A stretch of DNA of 64,000 nt from Mariniphaga sp041686935 (GTDB lineage Bacteria; Bacteroidota; Bacteroidia; Bacteroidales; Prolixibacteraceae). Positions 43,060 through 50,225 of this stretch are shown piece by piece. How positions within the stretch are numbered: position 1 is the first letter of the stretch; the number at the start of each line of letters is the position of its first letter. Location: the NCBI GenBank assembly GCA_041686935.1, contig JAWLCW010000006.1, positions 1 through 64,000 on the forward strand. Reading direction: 5' to 3'. The notes beneath the pieces are model-generated. The model was not told the origin of the DNA, did not search any database, and worked only from the letters and a program-made list of their open reading frames with translations. Both the position numbers and the translations under genes were made by a program.

Positions 43060-43067
43060 TATCTTTG
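43060..43067 (+). promoter_or_regulatory. -7 box of the HAD gene
   Basis: TATCTTTG, a perfect TAnnTTTG box, ends five bases before the ATG at 43073. The mRNA would be nearly leaderless. The -33 position falls in the GC-rich palindrome. Confidence 0.55.
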
Positions 43068-43072
43068 CCGGC

Positions 43073-43723
43073 ATGAACAATTTTTCCCACATCATATTCG
43101 ACCTCGACGGAACGTTAACCGACAATACCCGGGGTATTGCAAGTGCTGTAAAATACACGCTTGACAAAATGCAGATAAACGGGTTTGACGGAACGTTGCC
43201 CGAAGGTTTTATCGGTCCGCCACTGCAGCAGGGGTTTAAAAACCTTTACGGGTTGACTGAGCGCAACACCCAACTGGCGGTGGAGTATTTCCGCGAGTAT
43301 TACTCCCTTCACGGTTTGTTTGAAAACGATCCCTATCCGGGGGTTTCTGAAATGCTGGAGGAACTGCATTTTGCCGGTAAGCAGCTTTTTATTGCCACCT
43401 CCAAACTGGAGAAGTTCGCAGCACAGATTAGCGAATATTTCGGTTTCGATAAATACATTGTGCAGTTAAAAGGGGCCGATTATAAAGGTGACCATGCGAC
43501 AAAAACCACCATTATTTCGCAATTACTGGAATCGCGGCAACTGGCACCGTCCAAAAAGATTGCAATGGTGGGCGACACGGTTTACGATATGGAAGGCGGA
43601 AAGGAAAACGGCCTTACAACTGTTGCTGTTTCGTACGGTTTTGGAAAACGGGAGGAATTGCAAAAAACCGGTCCCGATTTTTGGGCAGATGATGTGGAGG
43701 AGCTTTTTCAAATTCTTCAGTAA
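43073..43723 (+). CDS. HAD-superfamily hydrolase (phosphoglycolate phosphatase-like)
   Basis: A 216-residue HAD phosphatase with nucleophile Asp10 and acid Asp12 in IIFDLDGTLTDN, a helical cap, and the late motif GDTVYDMEGG. The closest named types are phosphoglycolate phosphatase and 5'-nucleotidase-like Gph proteins; the substrate cannot be set from sequence. It begins a run of same-strand genes to 46280. Confidence 0.9.
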   Translation: MNNFSHIIFDLDGTLTDNTRGIASAVKYTLDKMQINGFDGTLPEGFIGPPLQQGFKNLYGLTERNTQLAVEYFREYYSLHGLFENDPYPGVSEMLEELHFAGKQLFIATSKLEKFAAQISEYFGFDKYIVQLKGADYKGDHATKTTIISQLLESRQLAPSKKIAMVGDTVYDMEGGKENGLTTVAVSYGFGKREELQKTGPDFWADDVEELFQILQ

Positions 43724-43735
43724 ATTTTAATTTGT

Positions 43736-44959
43736 ATGAACAGATATTTTTTGATTTCAATCATTTTGATTCTTGTTTTTACAGCATGTCAAAAAGAGTC
43801 CGCAGAACTTGATTCGCTGAAAAAATGGCTGACAGAATCTTCCGACTCCTCTGAGGAGTTGTTGAATCAGCCTTTTGCACAGAAAAAACTTTCGAAACAG
43901 GAGGCAGAGGCTGCAATGCAATTGTTACATCCCTTTTTTCAAAACAAATTAAAGGATGAATTTTCCGGGCAATGGAACGACAGCACGCTTGTTTTTGGCA
44001 AATATGAACTTCAATTCAGATACAAAAAGTTTGGGCAGAAACCGGCCGATGGCTGGAGCCTGTATATTTCCATACACGGCGGAGGTAACACAAGGCCAGA
44101 GATGAATGATCGTCAGTGGCAAAACCAGATTGGCTTGTACGAACCGGAAGAGGGCATTTACATGGCTCCGCGGGCTCCCACCGATTCGTGGAACATGTGG
44201 CACCAGTCGCATGTGGACGAACTTTTCGATTTGTTTATTCAACTGGCCGGTGTTTTTGAAGGTATCAACACCAACCGGGTTTATCTGACCGGCTATTCTG
44301 CAGGTGGTGACGGCGTTTACCAGCTTGCACCACGCATGGCCGACCGGTTTGCTGCCGCTGCTATGATGGCCGGGCATCCCAACGATGCCTCGCCGCTGGG
44401 ACTGCGGAATCTGCCTTTTGCCCTGCACATGGGCGCCGAAGATGCGGCTTACAACCGAAATCTGGTGGCCGAAGAATGGGGCGAGAAACTGGACGAACTT
44501 CGGCAAAACGATCCGGAAGGGTATATTCATGATGTGCAGATTCACGAAGGGCTGGGTCATTGGATGGAGCGAAAAGACACCGTGGCCATTGAATGGATGG
44601 CACAGTTCACCCGAAATCCCTGGCCCGAAAAAGTGGTATGGAAGCAAAGCAGCGTCACGCACAACCGTTTTTACTGGCTGGGTGTTTCGGATGATGAAGT
44701 GCAAAAAGATTCTGAACTGGTTGTTTCGCGACACGGGCAAACCATTCGGATAGAAAAAGCAGAAAAGGTGAATAATCTGCGCTTTTTTCTGAACGATGAA
44801 ATGATGGATCTGGACAAAAAAATTACGGTAGAATTCAACGGAAGAGTGCTTTACAACGAGGTTCCAAAACGAACAATTTCTGTCGTTTGGGAATCATTAA
44901 ACAAACGAAATGATCCGCAGCAGGTTTTTTCTGCCCAAATTGAGGTATCTTTGATTTGA
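43736..44959 (+). CDS. Alpha/beta-hydrolase lipoprotein
   Basis: A 407-residue lipoprotein (FTAC, Cys18) with an alpha/beta-hydrolase domain. The oxyanion region reads LYISIHGGGNT, the nucleophile is Ser188 in GYSAGGDG, and HEGLGHWM supplies the likely catalytic His. It resembles secreted esterase/PHB-depolymerase-like enzymes. A C-terminal beta domain (about 300-407) follows. The substrate is unknown. Confidence 0.85.
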   Translation: MNRYFLISIILILVFTACQKESAELDSLKKWLTESSDSSEELLNQPFAQKKLSKQEAEAAMQLLHPFFQNKLKDEFSGQWNDSTLVFGKYELQFRYKKFGQKPADGWSLYISIHGGGNTRPEMNDRQWQNQIGLYEPEEGIYMAPRAPTDSWNMWHQSHVDELFDLFIQLAGVFEGINTNRVYLTGYSAGGDGVYQLAPRMADRFAAAAMMAGHPNDASPLGLRNLPFALHMGAEDAAYNRNLVAEEWGEKLDELRQNDPEGYIHDVQIHEGLGHWMERKDTVAIEWMAQFTRNPWPEKVVWKQSSVTHNRFYWLGVSDDEVQKDSELVVSRHGQTIRIEKAEKVNNLRFFLNDEMMDLDKKITVEFNGRVLYNEVPKRTISVVWESLNKRNDPQQVFSAQIEVSLI

Positions 44960-44971
44960 AAAAATCAGACT

Positions 44972-45895
44972 ATGATTGTTCCACCTGCATTAAAACCCGG
45001 CGACAAAATTCGCATTGTTTCCCCGGCAGGGAAAGTAAAGGAGAAATATGTGCTTCCGGCGGTGGACTGGCTGCTTGACCAGGGCTACCGGGTGGAACTG
45101 GGGCAGCATGTTTTTGCCGGCCATTTTCAGTTTGCTGGCACCGATCAGCAACGTTTGGAAGACCTGCAAACAGCCCTCGACGATCCGGAAGCTTCGGCTA
45201 TTCTTTGTTCCCGCGGAGGTTACGGTACGGTGCGCATCATCAGCAAACTCAACTACGACGGCCTGTTCAGACACCCGAAATGGATTGCAGGTTTCAGCGA
45301 CATTACCATTTTACATTCGTGCCTCAACCGCAACCGGCTGGCTACCATTCACGGCGCCATGCCCCGCTATTTTTTCGATAAGGAAGGACAGCCCAGTGAA
45401 AGTCTGCAATCGCTGATGCGGTTGCTGACCGGAGGTGGAGCGCTCTATACGATTCCGGCTGCCGAAGGCGATCGGCATGGAAAAGCAACCGGCGAACTGG
45501 TGGGCGGAAATCTTTCCATCATTTCGAGCATGCAGGGAACACGCTGCGAACTGGACACCAGCGGGAAAATTCTTTTTCTGGAAGACATCGACGAATTTTT
45601 ATACCATTCCGACCGCATGATGTTGCAACTAAAGCTGAGCGGTAAGCTGGATAACCTGGCCGGGCTGGTGCTGGGAAATTTTACCGACATGAAGGACAAC
45701 GAGTCGCCTTTTGGAAAAACTATACATCAAATTGTTGCCGAAGCAGTTGAAGAATATAACTTTCCGGTGTGTTACGATTTCCCGGCAGGGCACAACGAAA
45801 AAAACCTGGCACTGGCTTACGGGCAACACTGGGAACTCGATGTAACCGAAACGGAATCAACCCTTAAACTCCTTCCGCCACACTTTGAACTCTGA
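44972..45895 (+). CDS. LD-carboxypeptidase (family S66)
   Basis: A 307-residue murein tetrapeptide carboxypeptidase of the LdcA family, which trims D-Ala from wall peptides during recycling. The nucleophile is Ser109 in GFSD, SRGGYGTVRI is at 80-89, and the Glu/His relay is in LEDIDEFLYHSDRM and PAGHNEKN. It has no signal peptide, matching a cytoplasmic role. Confidence 0.93.
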   Translation: MIVPPALKPGDKIRIVSPAGKVKEKYVLPAVDWLLDQGYRVELGQHVFAGHFQFAGTDQQRLEDLQTALDDPEASAILCSRGGYGTVRIISKLNYDGLFRHPKWIAGFSDITILHSCLNRNRLATIHGAMPRYFFDKEGQPSESLQSLMRLLTGGGALYTIPAAEGDRHGKATGELVGGNLSIISSMQGTRCELDTSGKILFLEDIDEFLYHSDRMMLQLKLSGKLDNLAGLVLGNFTDMKDNESPFGKTIHQIVAEAVEEYNFPVCYDFPAGHNEKNLALAYGQHWELDVTETESTLKLLPPHFEL

Positions 45896-45917
45896 ACTTT
45901 AAACTTTAAACTGAAAT

Positions 45918-46280
45918 TTGGCTTCAACAAAAGAAATAGGAGAAATTGCCGAAGGACTTGCACAGCAGTACATTTCAAAGCTGGGCTACAAAATCAAAGA
46001 CACCAACTGGCACTATGGTCATCTCGAACTCGACATTGTGGCGCAGGATGGCGATCAACTGGTAATCGTCGAAGTGAAATCGCGCAACGGAATCCGCTAT
46101 GAGCACCCCTCGGAAGCGGTTACAAATACCAAAATCAAACGGATTGTGGAAGCTGCCGAAGCATATATTTTCGAAAAAGACCTGCACATGGAAACCCGGT
46201 TCGATGTTATTACCGTTATTTTCTTCAAGCAAAGCCATGAACTCGAGCATTTTAAAGATGCATTTTATCCAACCATGTAA
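45918..46280 (+). CDS. YraN/UPF0102 endonuclease-like protein
   Basis: A 120-residue protein of the YraN family with GEIAEGLAQQYI, ELDIVAQDGDQLVIVEVKSR (the D/ExK nuclease-like core) and a C-terminal RFDVITV. The function of the family is not established. The start is a TTG at 45918 in the position expected for YraN. Short tandem ACTTTAAACT repeats fill the 22-base gap before it. Confidence 0.88.
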   Translation: MASTKEIGEIAEGLAQQYISKLGYKIKDTNWHYGHLELDIVAQDGDQLVIVEVKSRNGIRYEHPSEAVTNTKIKRIVEAAEAYIFEKDLHMETRFDVITVIFFKQSHELEHFKDAFYPTM

Positions 46281-46285
46281 AAAAG

Positions 46286-46315
46286 TTTGTTTTCCCTTTG
46301 AAAAGATTATTTTTA
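46286..46315 (+). promoter_or_regulatory. Possible promoter of the methyltransferase gene
   Basis: TTTG at 46286-46289 and TATTTTTA at 46308-46315 (18-base spacer) resemble the -33/-7 pair. The leader would be about 30 bases. Confidence 0.35.
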
Positions 46316-46350
46316 GCCCTTCAATTACAAACTGAAGCTGTAAGCGTTAG

Positions 46351-47163
46351 ATGAAAAAAGGAGCGATTTCTAATTTTTTGCGTAAACTGGGGCTGTTGCA
46401 ATCGGCTGACTATTTTCGGTTTTGGCTGGAGAAGATCAGAAACCGGAAAAAGAACCGGGATTTTTTGAACGGAAACCCCGGAGTAAAACTGCCACCCGAT
46501 TACCTTATCTATGAATCGTTTCAACTGGATTACCAAAAATATTTTACCGACAGCGAAGAGACGGCCCGTTGGCTTGCCGGTCTACTTAAAAAACATATTG
46601 AACTTGACGGAGTAAAAATTCTTGATTGGGGCTGCGGCCCGGGAAGGGTCATCCGGCATCTTTCCAAGTTTACCGGCCCTGAATGTGAATTTTACGGAAC
46701 CGATTACAATGCCGAATCCATTGCCTGGTGTTCCGAAAATCTGCCCGGAATTCTGTTTAACCGAAATTCACTGGAAGCCGGGTTGCCCTATGAAAACAAC
46801 TTTTTCGACGTTATTTACGGGATTTCTGTTTTTACCCATTTGAGTAAAAAAATGCACTTTGCATGGTTTTCGGAATTACTGAGGGTGCTGAAACCAGGCG
46901 GTATCATGCTTTTTACGGCGCAGGGAGAAAATTTCAGGGCAAAGTTAACAACGAATGAATTAACTGTATTTGATGAAGGGAAGCTGGTTATTCGGGGACA
47001 AACAAAAGAAGGCCACCGCACCTATTCTGCCTTTCATCCCAAAAAGTTTATGGAAGAACTTTTTGCACCGGCCGAAATTCTGGAACACATCGAACGGCAA
47101 CCGGAAAACGGCGGCTGGTTGCCCCAGGATGTCTGGATGTTGAGAAAAAAAAGAGAAGAATGA
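46351..47163 (+). CDS. Class I SAM-dependent methyltransferase
   Basis: A 270-residue methyltransferase with motif I LDWGCGPGRVIRHL near 92-105, the acidic motif YGTDYNAESI and the post-motif GISVFTHLS. The N-terminal 80 residues are a helical extension. The substrate is unknown. Its stop overlaps the next start by four bases. Confidence 0.88.
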   Translation: MKKGAISNFLRKLGLLQSADYFRFWLEKIRNRKKNRDFLNGNPGVKLPPDYLIYESFQLDYQKYFTDSEETARWLAGLLKKHIELDGVKILDWGCGPGRVIRHLSKFTGPECEFYGTDYNAESIAWCSENLPGILFNRNSLEAGLPYENNFFDVIYGISVFTHLSKKMHFAWFSELLRVLKPGGIMLFTAQGENFRAKLTTNELTVFDEGKLVIRGQTKEGHRTYSAFHPKKFMEELFAPAEILEHIERQPENGGWLPQDVWMLRKKREE

Positions 47164-47513
47164 ATATTGAAGAACTCAGAGAATATTGCCTGGCTAAAAA
47201 AGGAGTGACCGAAAGTTTTCCTTTTGACGAAACCACACTGGTTTTTAAGGTGGCCGGAAAAATGTTTTGTCTCACCGATTTGGTGGATGATTTTGCAGTG
47301 GCTCTGAAAAACGATCCGGAAAAAAATATGGAACTGCGCGAACGGTTTCCGGCAGTGAAGCCCGGTTATCACATGAACAAACAACACTGGAACACCGTTT
47401 CGATAGATGGTTCCATTTCCGATAAGATGCTGAAACAATTAATTGATGAATCGTACCGGATTATTGTGAATAAATTGCCCAAAAAGTTTAGAGAAGAACT
47501 TCAGAATGAATAA
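47160..47513 (+). CDS. MmcQ/YjbR-family protein
   Basis: A 117-residue protein of the MmcQ/YjbR (CyaY-like fold) family, with CLAKKGVTESFPFD, FKVAGKMFCL and PGYHMNKQHWNTV. It is annotated as DNA-binding in some members, with no firm role. It is coupled to the methyltransferase by an ATGA overlap. Confidence 0.88.
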   Translation: MNIEELREYCLAKKGVTESFPFDETTLVFKVAGKMFCLTDLVDDFAVALKNDPEKNMELRERFPAVKPGYHMNKQHWNTVSIDGSISDKMLKQLIDESYRIIVNKLPKKFREELQNE

Positions 47514-47525
47514 AATACACGTGTT

Positions 47526-48605
47526 ATGAGATTATTTTCACTTTTAATTTCCTTTTTCGTTTTATTTACATTGCCGGTTTTGGCCAACGACGGCGCGGGA
47601 GGGTTCACGCTTCGGAAGGTAGTTGATCATTCGCCGGTAATCAGTCAGGGAAGTACCGGCACCTGCTGGAGTTTTACAGCCACCAGTTTTCTGGAATCGG
47701 AAATTATGCGGAAAGGATTTCCCGAAACCGATCTTTCGGAAATGTTTTTTGTGTATCACACATACATGAACAAGGCAAAGCGGTACCTGCTTTTTCACGG
47801 GAACAACAACTTTGGGCAGGGTGGTCAGGCACACGATGTAATGGATGTGCTGCGCGAATATGGCATGGTTACCGACGAAGCTTTCCCCGGAAAAAAGGTG
47901 GATGACCGGCACCAGCACCGGAGTTTGGCAAAGGAAATCCGGGAAAAAGTAAATGAAATGAACAGCAGCCGAAAGGATTTCAGCGTTCAGGAAATTAAAA
48001 GCCTTCATTCTGTTTTGGAAAATCATTTGGGCGGGTTGCCTAAAAAAGTAAAAACAGGAAAAGGACGGTTTACTCCGGTTGAATTTCGCGATAAATTTGA
48101 AATTGATCCTGATGATTTTGTGGAACTGACCTCGTATAGCCACCATCCGTTTTATCGGCCGTTTGTGCTGGAAGTTCCCGACAACTGGTCGCATGCGTTG
48201 TATTTCAACCTGCCCATAGACGAACTGGTTGAGGTGATGGGTTATGCGCTCGAAAACGATTTTACCGTTTGCTGGGATGGCGACACCAGTGAAAAAACAT
48301 TCAGCCACAAAAAGGGCATTGCCGATCTCCCTGAAAAGGAAAAGGGAAAAGTAACTCAGGAGCTGCGGCAGAAAACGTTTTACGACCGCACCACAACAGA
48401 CGACCATTTAATGCATGTTGTGGGCCTTTCGGAAGATAAAAACGGACAAACCGGGTTTTACACCAAAAACTCGTGGGGTGCCGACAGCAACGACTTTGGC
48501 GGATATTTAAATCTGACTGAAGATTATGTGCGGCTGAAAACCGTTGCCATTATGGTTCATAAAGATGCCATTCCGGAAAAAATCAAACAAAAACTGAATT
48601 TGTGA
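47526..48605 (+). CDS. Exported C1-family cysteine aminopeptidase (bleomycin hydrolase-like)
   Basis: A 359-residue papain-fold peptidase with a signal peptide (residues 1-20). The catalytic Cys47 is in QGSTGTCWSF, the His in HLMHVVGL and the Asn in KNSWG. Its order and spacing match PepC/bleomycin hydrolases, which are usually cytoplasmic, so export is notable. It shares one base with the next start (TGATG). Confidence 0.9.
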   Translation: MRLFSLLISFFVLFTLPVLANDGAGGFTLRKVVDHSPVISQGSTGTCWSFTATSFLESEIMRKGFPETDLSEMFFVYHTYMNKAKRYLLFHGNNNFGQGGQAHDVMDVLREYGMVTDEAFPGKKVDDRHQHRSLAKEIREKVNEMNSSRKDFSVQEIKSLHSVLENHLGGLPKKVKTGKGRFTPVEFRDKFEIDPDDFVELTSYSHHPFYRPFVLEVPDNWSHALYFNLPIDELVEVMGYALENDFTVCWDGDTSEKTFSHKKGIADLPEKEKGKVTQELRQKTFYDRTTTDDHLMHVVGLSEDKNGQTGFYTKNSWGADSNDFGGYLNLTEDYVRLKTVAIMVHKDAIPEKIKQKLNL

Positions 48606-48850
48606 TGCGCGAATTTATCCTCGACTCAGAATACATTGAACTGGTGAAGCTGCTCAAATTACTTGGTATTGCAGAAACCGGAGGCCACGCCAAAATGATG
48701 GTTGAAGCCGGAGAGGTTTCGTTGAACGGAAAACCGGAATTCAGGAAACGCGCTAAATTAAGGCCGGGCGACATTGTGGTGGTTATGAAGGAGGAAATTC
48801 GAATAATTCCGGCACCCGATAGCGGACATGAATCGACTTTCGGTGAATGA
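48605..48850 (+). CDS. S4-domain RNA-binding protein
   Basis: An 81-residue single S4 domain (YbcJ type): LVKLLKLLGIAETGGHAKMM, EVSLNGKPEFRKRAKLRPGD. It likely binds structured RNA. The ATG at 48605 is chosen; a GTG one codon earlier is also possible. Confidence 0.9.
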   Translation: MREFILDSEYIELVKLLKLLGIAETGGHAKMMVEAGEVSLNGKPEFRKRAKLRPGDIVVVMKEEIRIIPAPDSGHESTFGE

Positions 48851-48944
48851 ACCTCAAAAGAAAGAAAACGACATAGCTTTACTTCAGGGCAGATAAAGCC
48901 ATTTTAAAACGTATTTTTTCTTTTTGAATCAAAAAAGATCTGTT

Positions 48945-49826
48945 ATGTTGCTTGGAAAAGTTGAAAATCCCGAAACGATAGATTTCAGACTTCCGCCGGA
49001 TGAAACAGGAATACCTGAGATTTTCGAGAGTTCACAAAAGCAAACGGAATTTAAAGTGTGCGTGGGATGCGCCAAATGGAACCGTAACGACCTGAAAGGA
49101 TTTTATCCGCGAGGCACAAAAGACGAGTTGACTTACTATGCCTCACAGTTTAACAGCATCGAGCTGAATGCTACTTTCTACAAGATTCCAGGTGTGCAGC
49201 AGGTGAAAACGTGGTGCGACAAAACACCCGGCGACTTTAAGTTTTTTCCGAAAATAACCAACACGATAAGCCATTTTAAACGGTTGAACAGCGTGGTGCC
49301 GCTGGTGGAGGAGTTTTGCACAGATATCAGCAACTTTGAAACGAAGCTGGGTATGGTTTTTCTGCAAATGCCCGATAACTTCACATCCAAAAATTTCGAC
49401 AGGCTAAAACATTTTGTCGAAACATTTCCGGCCAGCATTCCGCTGGCGGTGGAATTGCGAAATACCCACTGGTTTAACGATCCGCAAACCAGTAGTGAAT
49501 TGTATAATCTCCTGGAAGAAAAAAGGGTTGCTAACATTATTGTGGATACTGCCGGCCGTCGCGATTTGCTCCACATGCGGCTTACCACACCCACAGCTTT
49601 TGTGCGCTGGGTAGGCGCCAACCACCCTTCGGATTACACCAGGCTGGACGAGTGGGTGGAACGGCTGGCCGGATGGATTGAAACCGGTCTCGAAAATCTA
49701 TACTTTTTTATACATCAGAATATTGAAAAGGAATCGCCGTTGCTGGCTGCCCACTTCATCAAAAAGCTAAATGAGCGGTGCGGGCTGAATGTAAGAGGCC
49801 CGGGAAAGCGTACCGGTTTTGAATAG
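48945..49826 (+). CDS. DUF72 family protein
   Basis: A 293-residue TIM-barrel-like DUF72 protein with VGCAKWNRNDLKGFYPRG, YASQFNSIELNATFYK, FKFFPKITNTISH and FFIHQNIEKESP. The family is common in bacteria and has no settled function. The ATG at 48945 was preferred to a TTG seven codons earlier. Confidence 0.9.
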   Translation: MLLGKVENPETIDFRLPPDETGIPEIFESSQKQTEFKVCVGCAKWNRNDLKGFYPRGTKDELTYYASQFNSIELNATFYKIPGVQQVKTWCDKTPGDFKFFPKITNTISHFKRLNSVVPLVEEFCTDISNFETKLGMVFLQMPDNFTSKNFDRLKHFVETFPASIPLAVELRNTHWFNDPQTSSELYNLLEEKRVANIIVDTAGRRDLLHMRLTTPTAFVRWVGANHPSDYTRLDEWVERLAGWIETGLENLYFFIHQNIEKESPLLAAHFIKKLNERCGLNVRGPGKRTGFE

Positions 49827-49890
49827 TCGATTGATCAACGTTTAGATATTGACAATTTTACACTTAATGCTGTTTGATTGGTACATACTT

Positions 49891-49930
49891 TTCATTATTA
49901 ATGCAAATTATTATTCATTGCTAATGCAAA
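49891..49930. repeat. Tandem 17-bp direct repeat upstream of the TlpA-like gene
   Basis: TTCATTATTAATGCAAA (49891-49907) is repeated as TTCATTGCTAATGCAAA (49914-49930), 15 of 17 identical, 23 bases apart. It may be a regulator site of the downstream operon that was pushed away by the insertion next to it. Confidence 0.5.
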
Positions 49931-49947
49931 CCTTTTATTAGTTGAAT

Positions 49948-50100
49948 ATTCAGTATTCAATGTCGTTTAGTTAACGCTGTCAAGTCTATAGACGTTGACA
50001 GGTTATGCACCGCAGACTTGTCAGCGTGCGAAGTTCCTGACAACGTCAAACAAATTTGAAATACAATATTTACTAAACTAAACGACATTGATTCAGTATT
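49948..50100. mobile_element. MITE-like element with 15-bp terminal inverted repeats
   Basis: The core, 49958-50090 (133 bp), begins CAATGTCGTTTAGTT and ends with its exact reverse complement (50076-50090). Both sides carry the same 10 bases, ATTCAGTATT (49948-49957 and 50091-50100), as expected of a target-site duplication; a third copy lies at 50105-50114. Inside are four arms in the order A (49974-49987), B (49991-50002), A' (50014-50027), B' (50036-50047), where A pairs with A' and B with B', each with one T-T or A-A mismatch. No open reading frame is present, so it would move only with help in trans. Confidence 0.75.
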
Positions 50101-50130
50101 GGTTATTCAGTATTTTACATTTTCACTTTT

Positions 50131-50161
50131 ACCGTTTAATAAACCAATCCCACCGTTTAAT
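50131..50161 (+). promoter_or_regulatory. Tandem ACCGTTTAAT repeats, candidate LytTR site (TlpA-like gene)
   Basis: ACCGTTTAAT at 50131-50140 and 50152-50161, 21 bases apart (two helical turns), followed after four bases by GGTTCTTTTTTATT. Direct repeats of this type and spacing are what LytTR-domain regulators bind. The same arrangement precedes the kinase gene at 52626-52656. Confidence 0.6.
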
Positions 50162-50225
50162 AAATGGTTCTTTTTTATTTCGTTTTTAAACCTTAATTTC
50201 AACAAATAAAATAAAAACAAAAACC

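Noticed and set aside
43949..44740. 263-codon antisense frame under the alpha/beta-hydrolase
   Set aside because: Shadow of a strong coding region with GYSAGGDG; no homology recognised.
47562..48407. 281-codon antisense frame under the C1 peptidase gene
   Set aside because: The sense strand carries a complete papain-type catalytic set; the antisense product has no features.
49958..50090. CRISPR-like or tRNA-like reading of the structured region before the TlpA-like gene
   Set aside because: There are no regularly spaced repeats and no acceptor stem or anticodon arm; the terminal inverted repeats and flanking duplication fit a MITE better.
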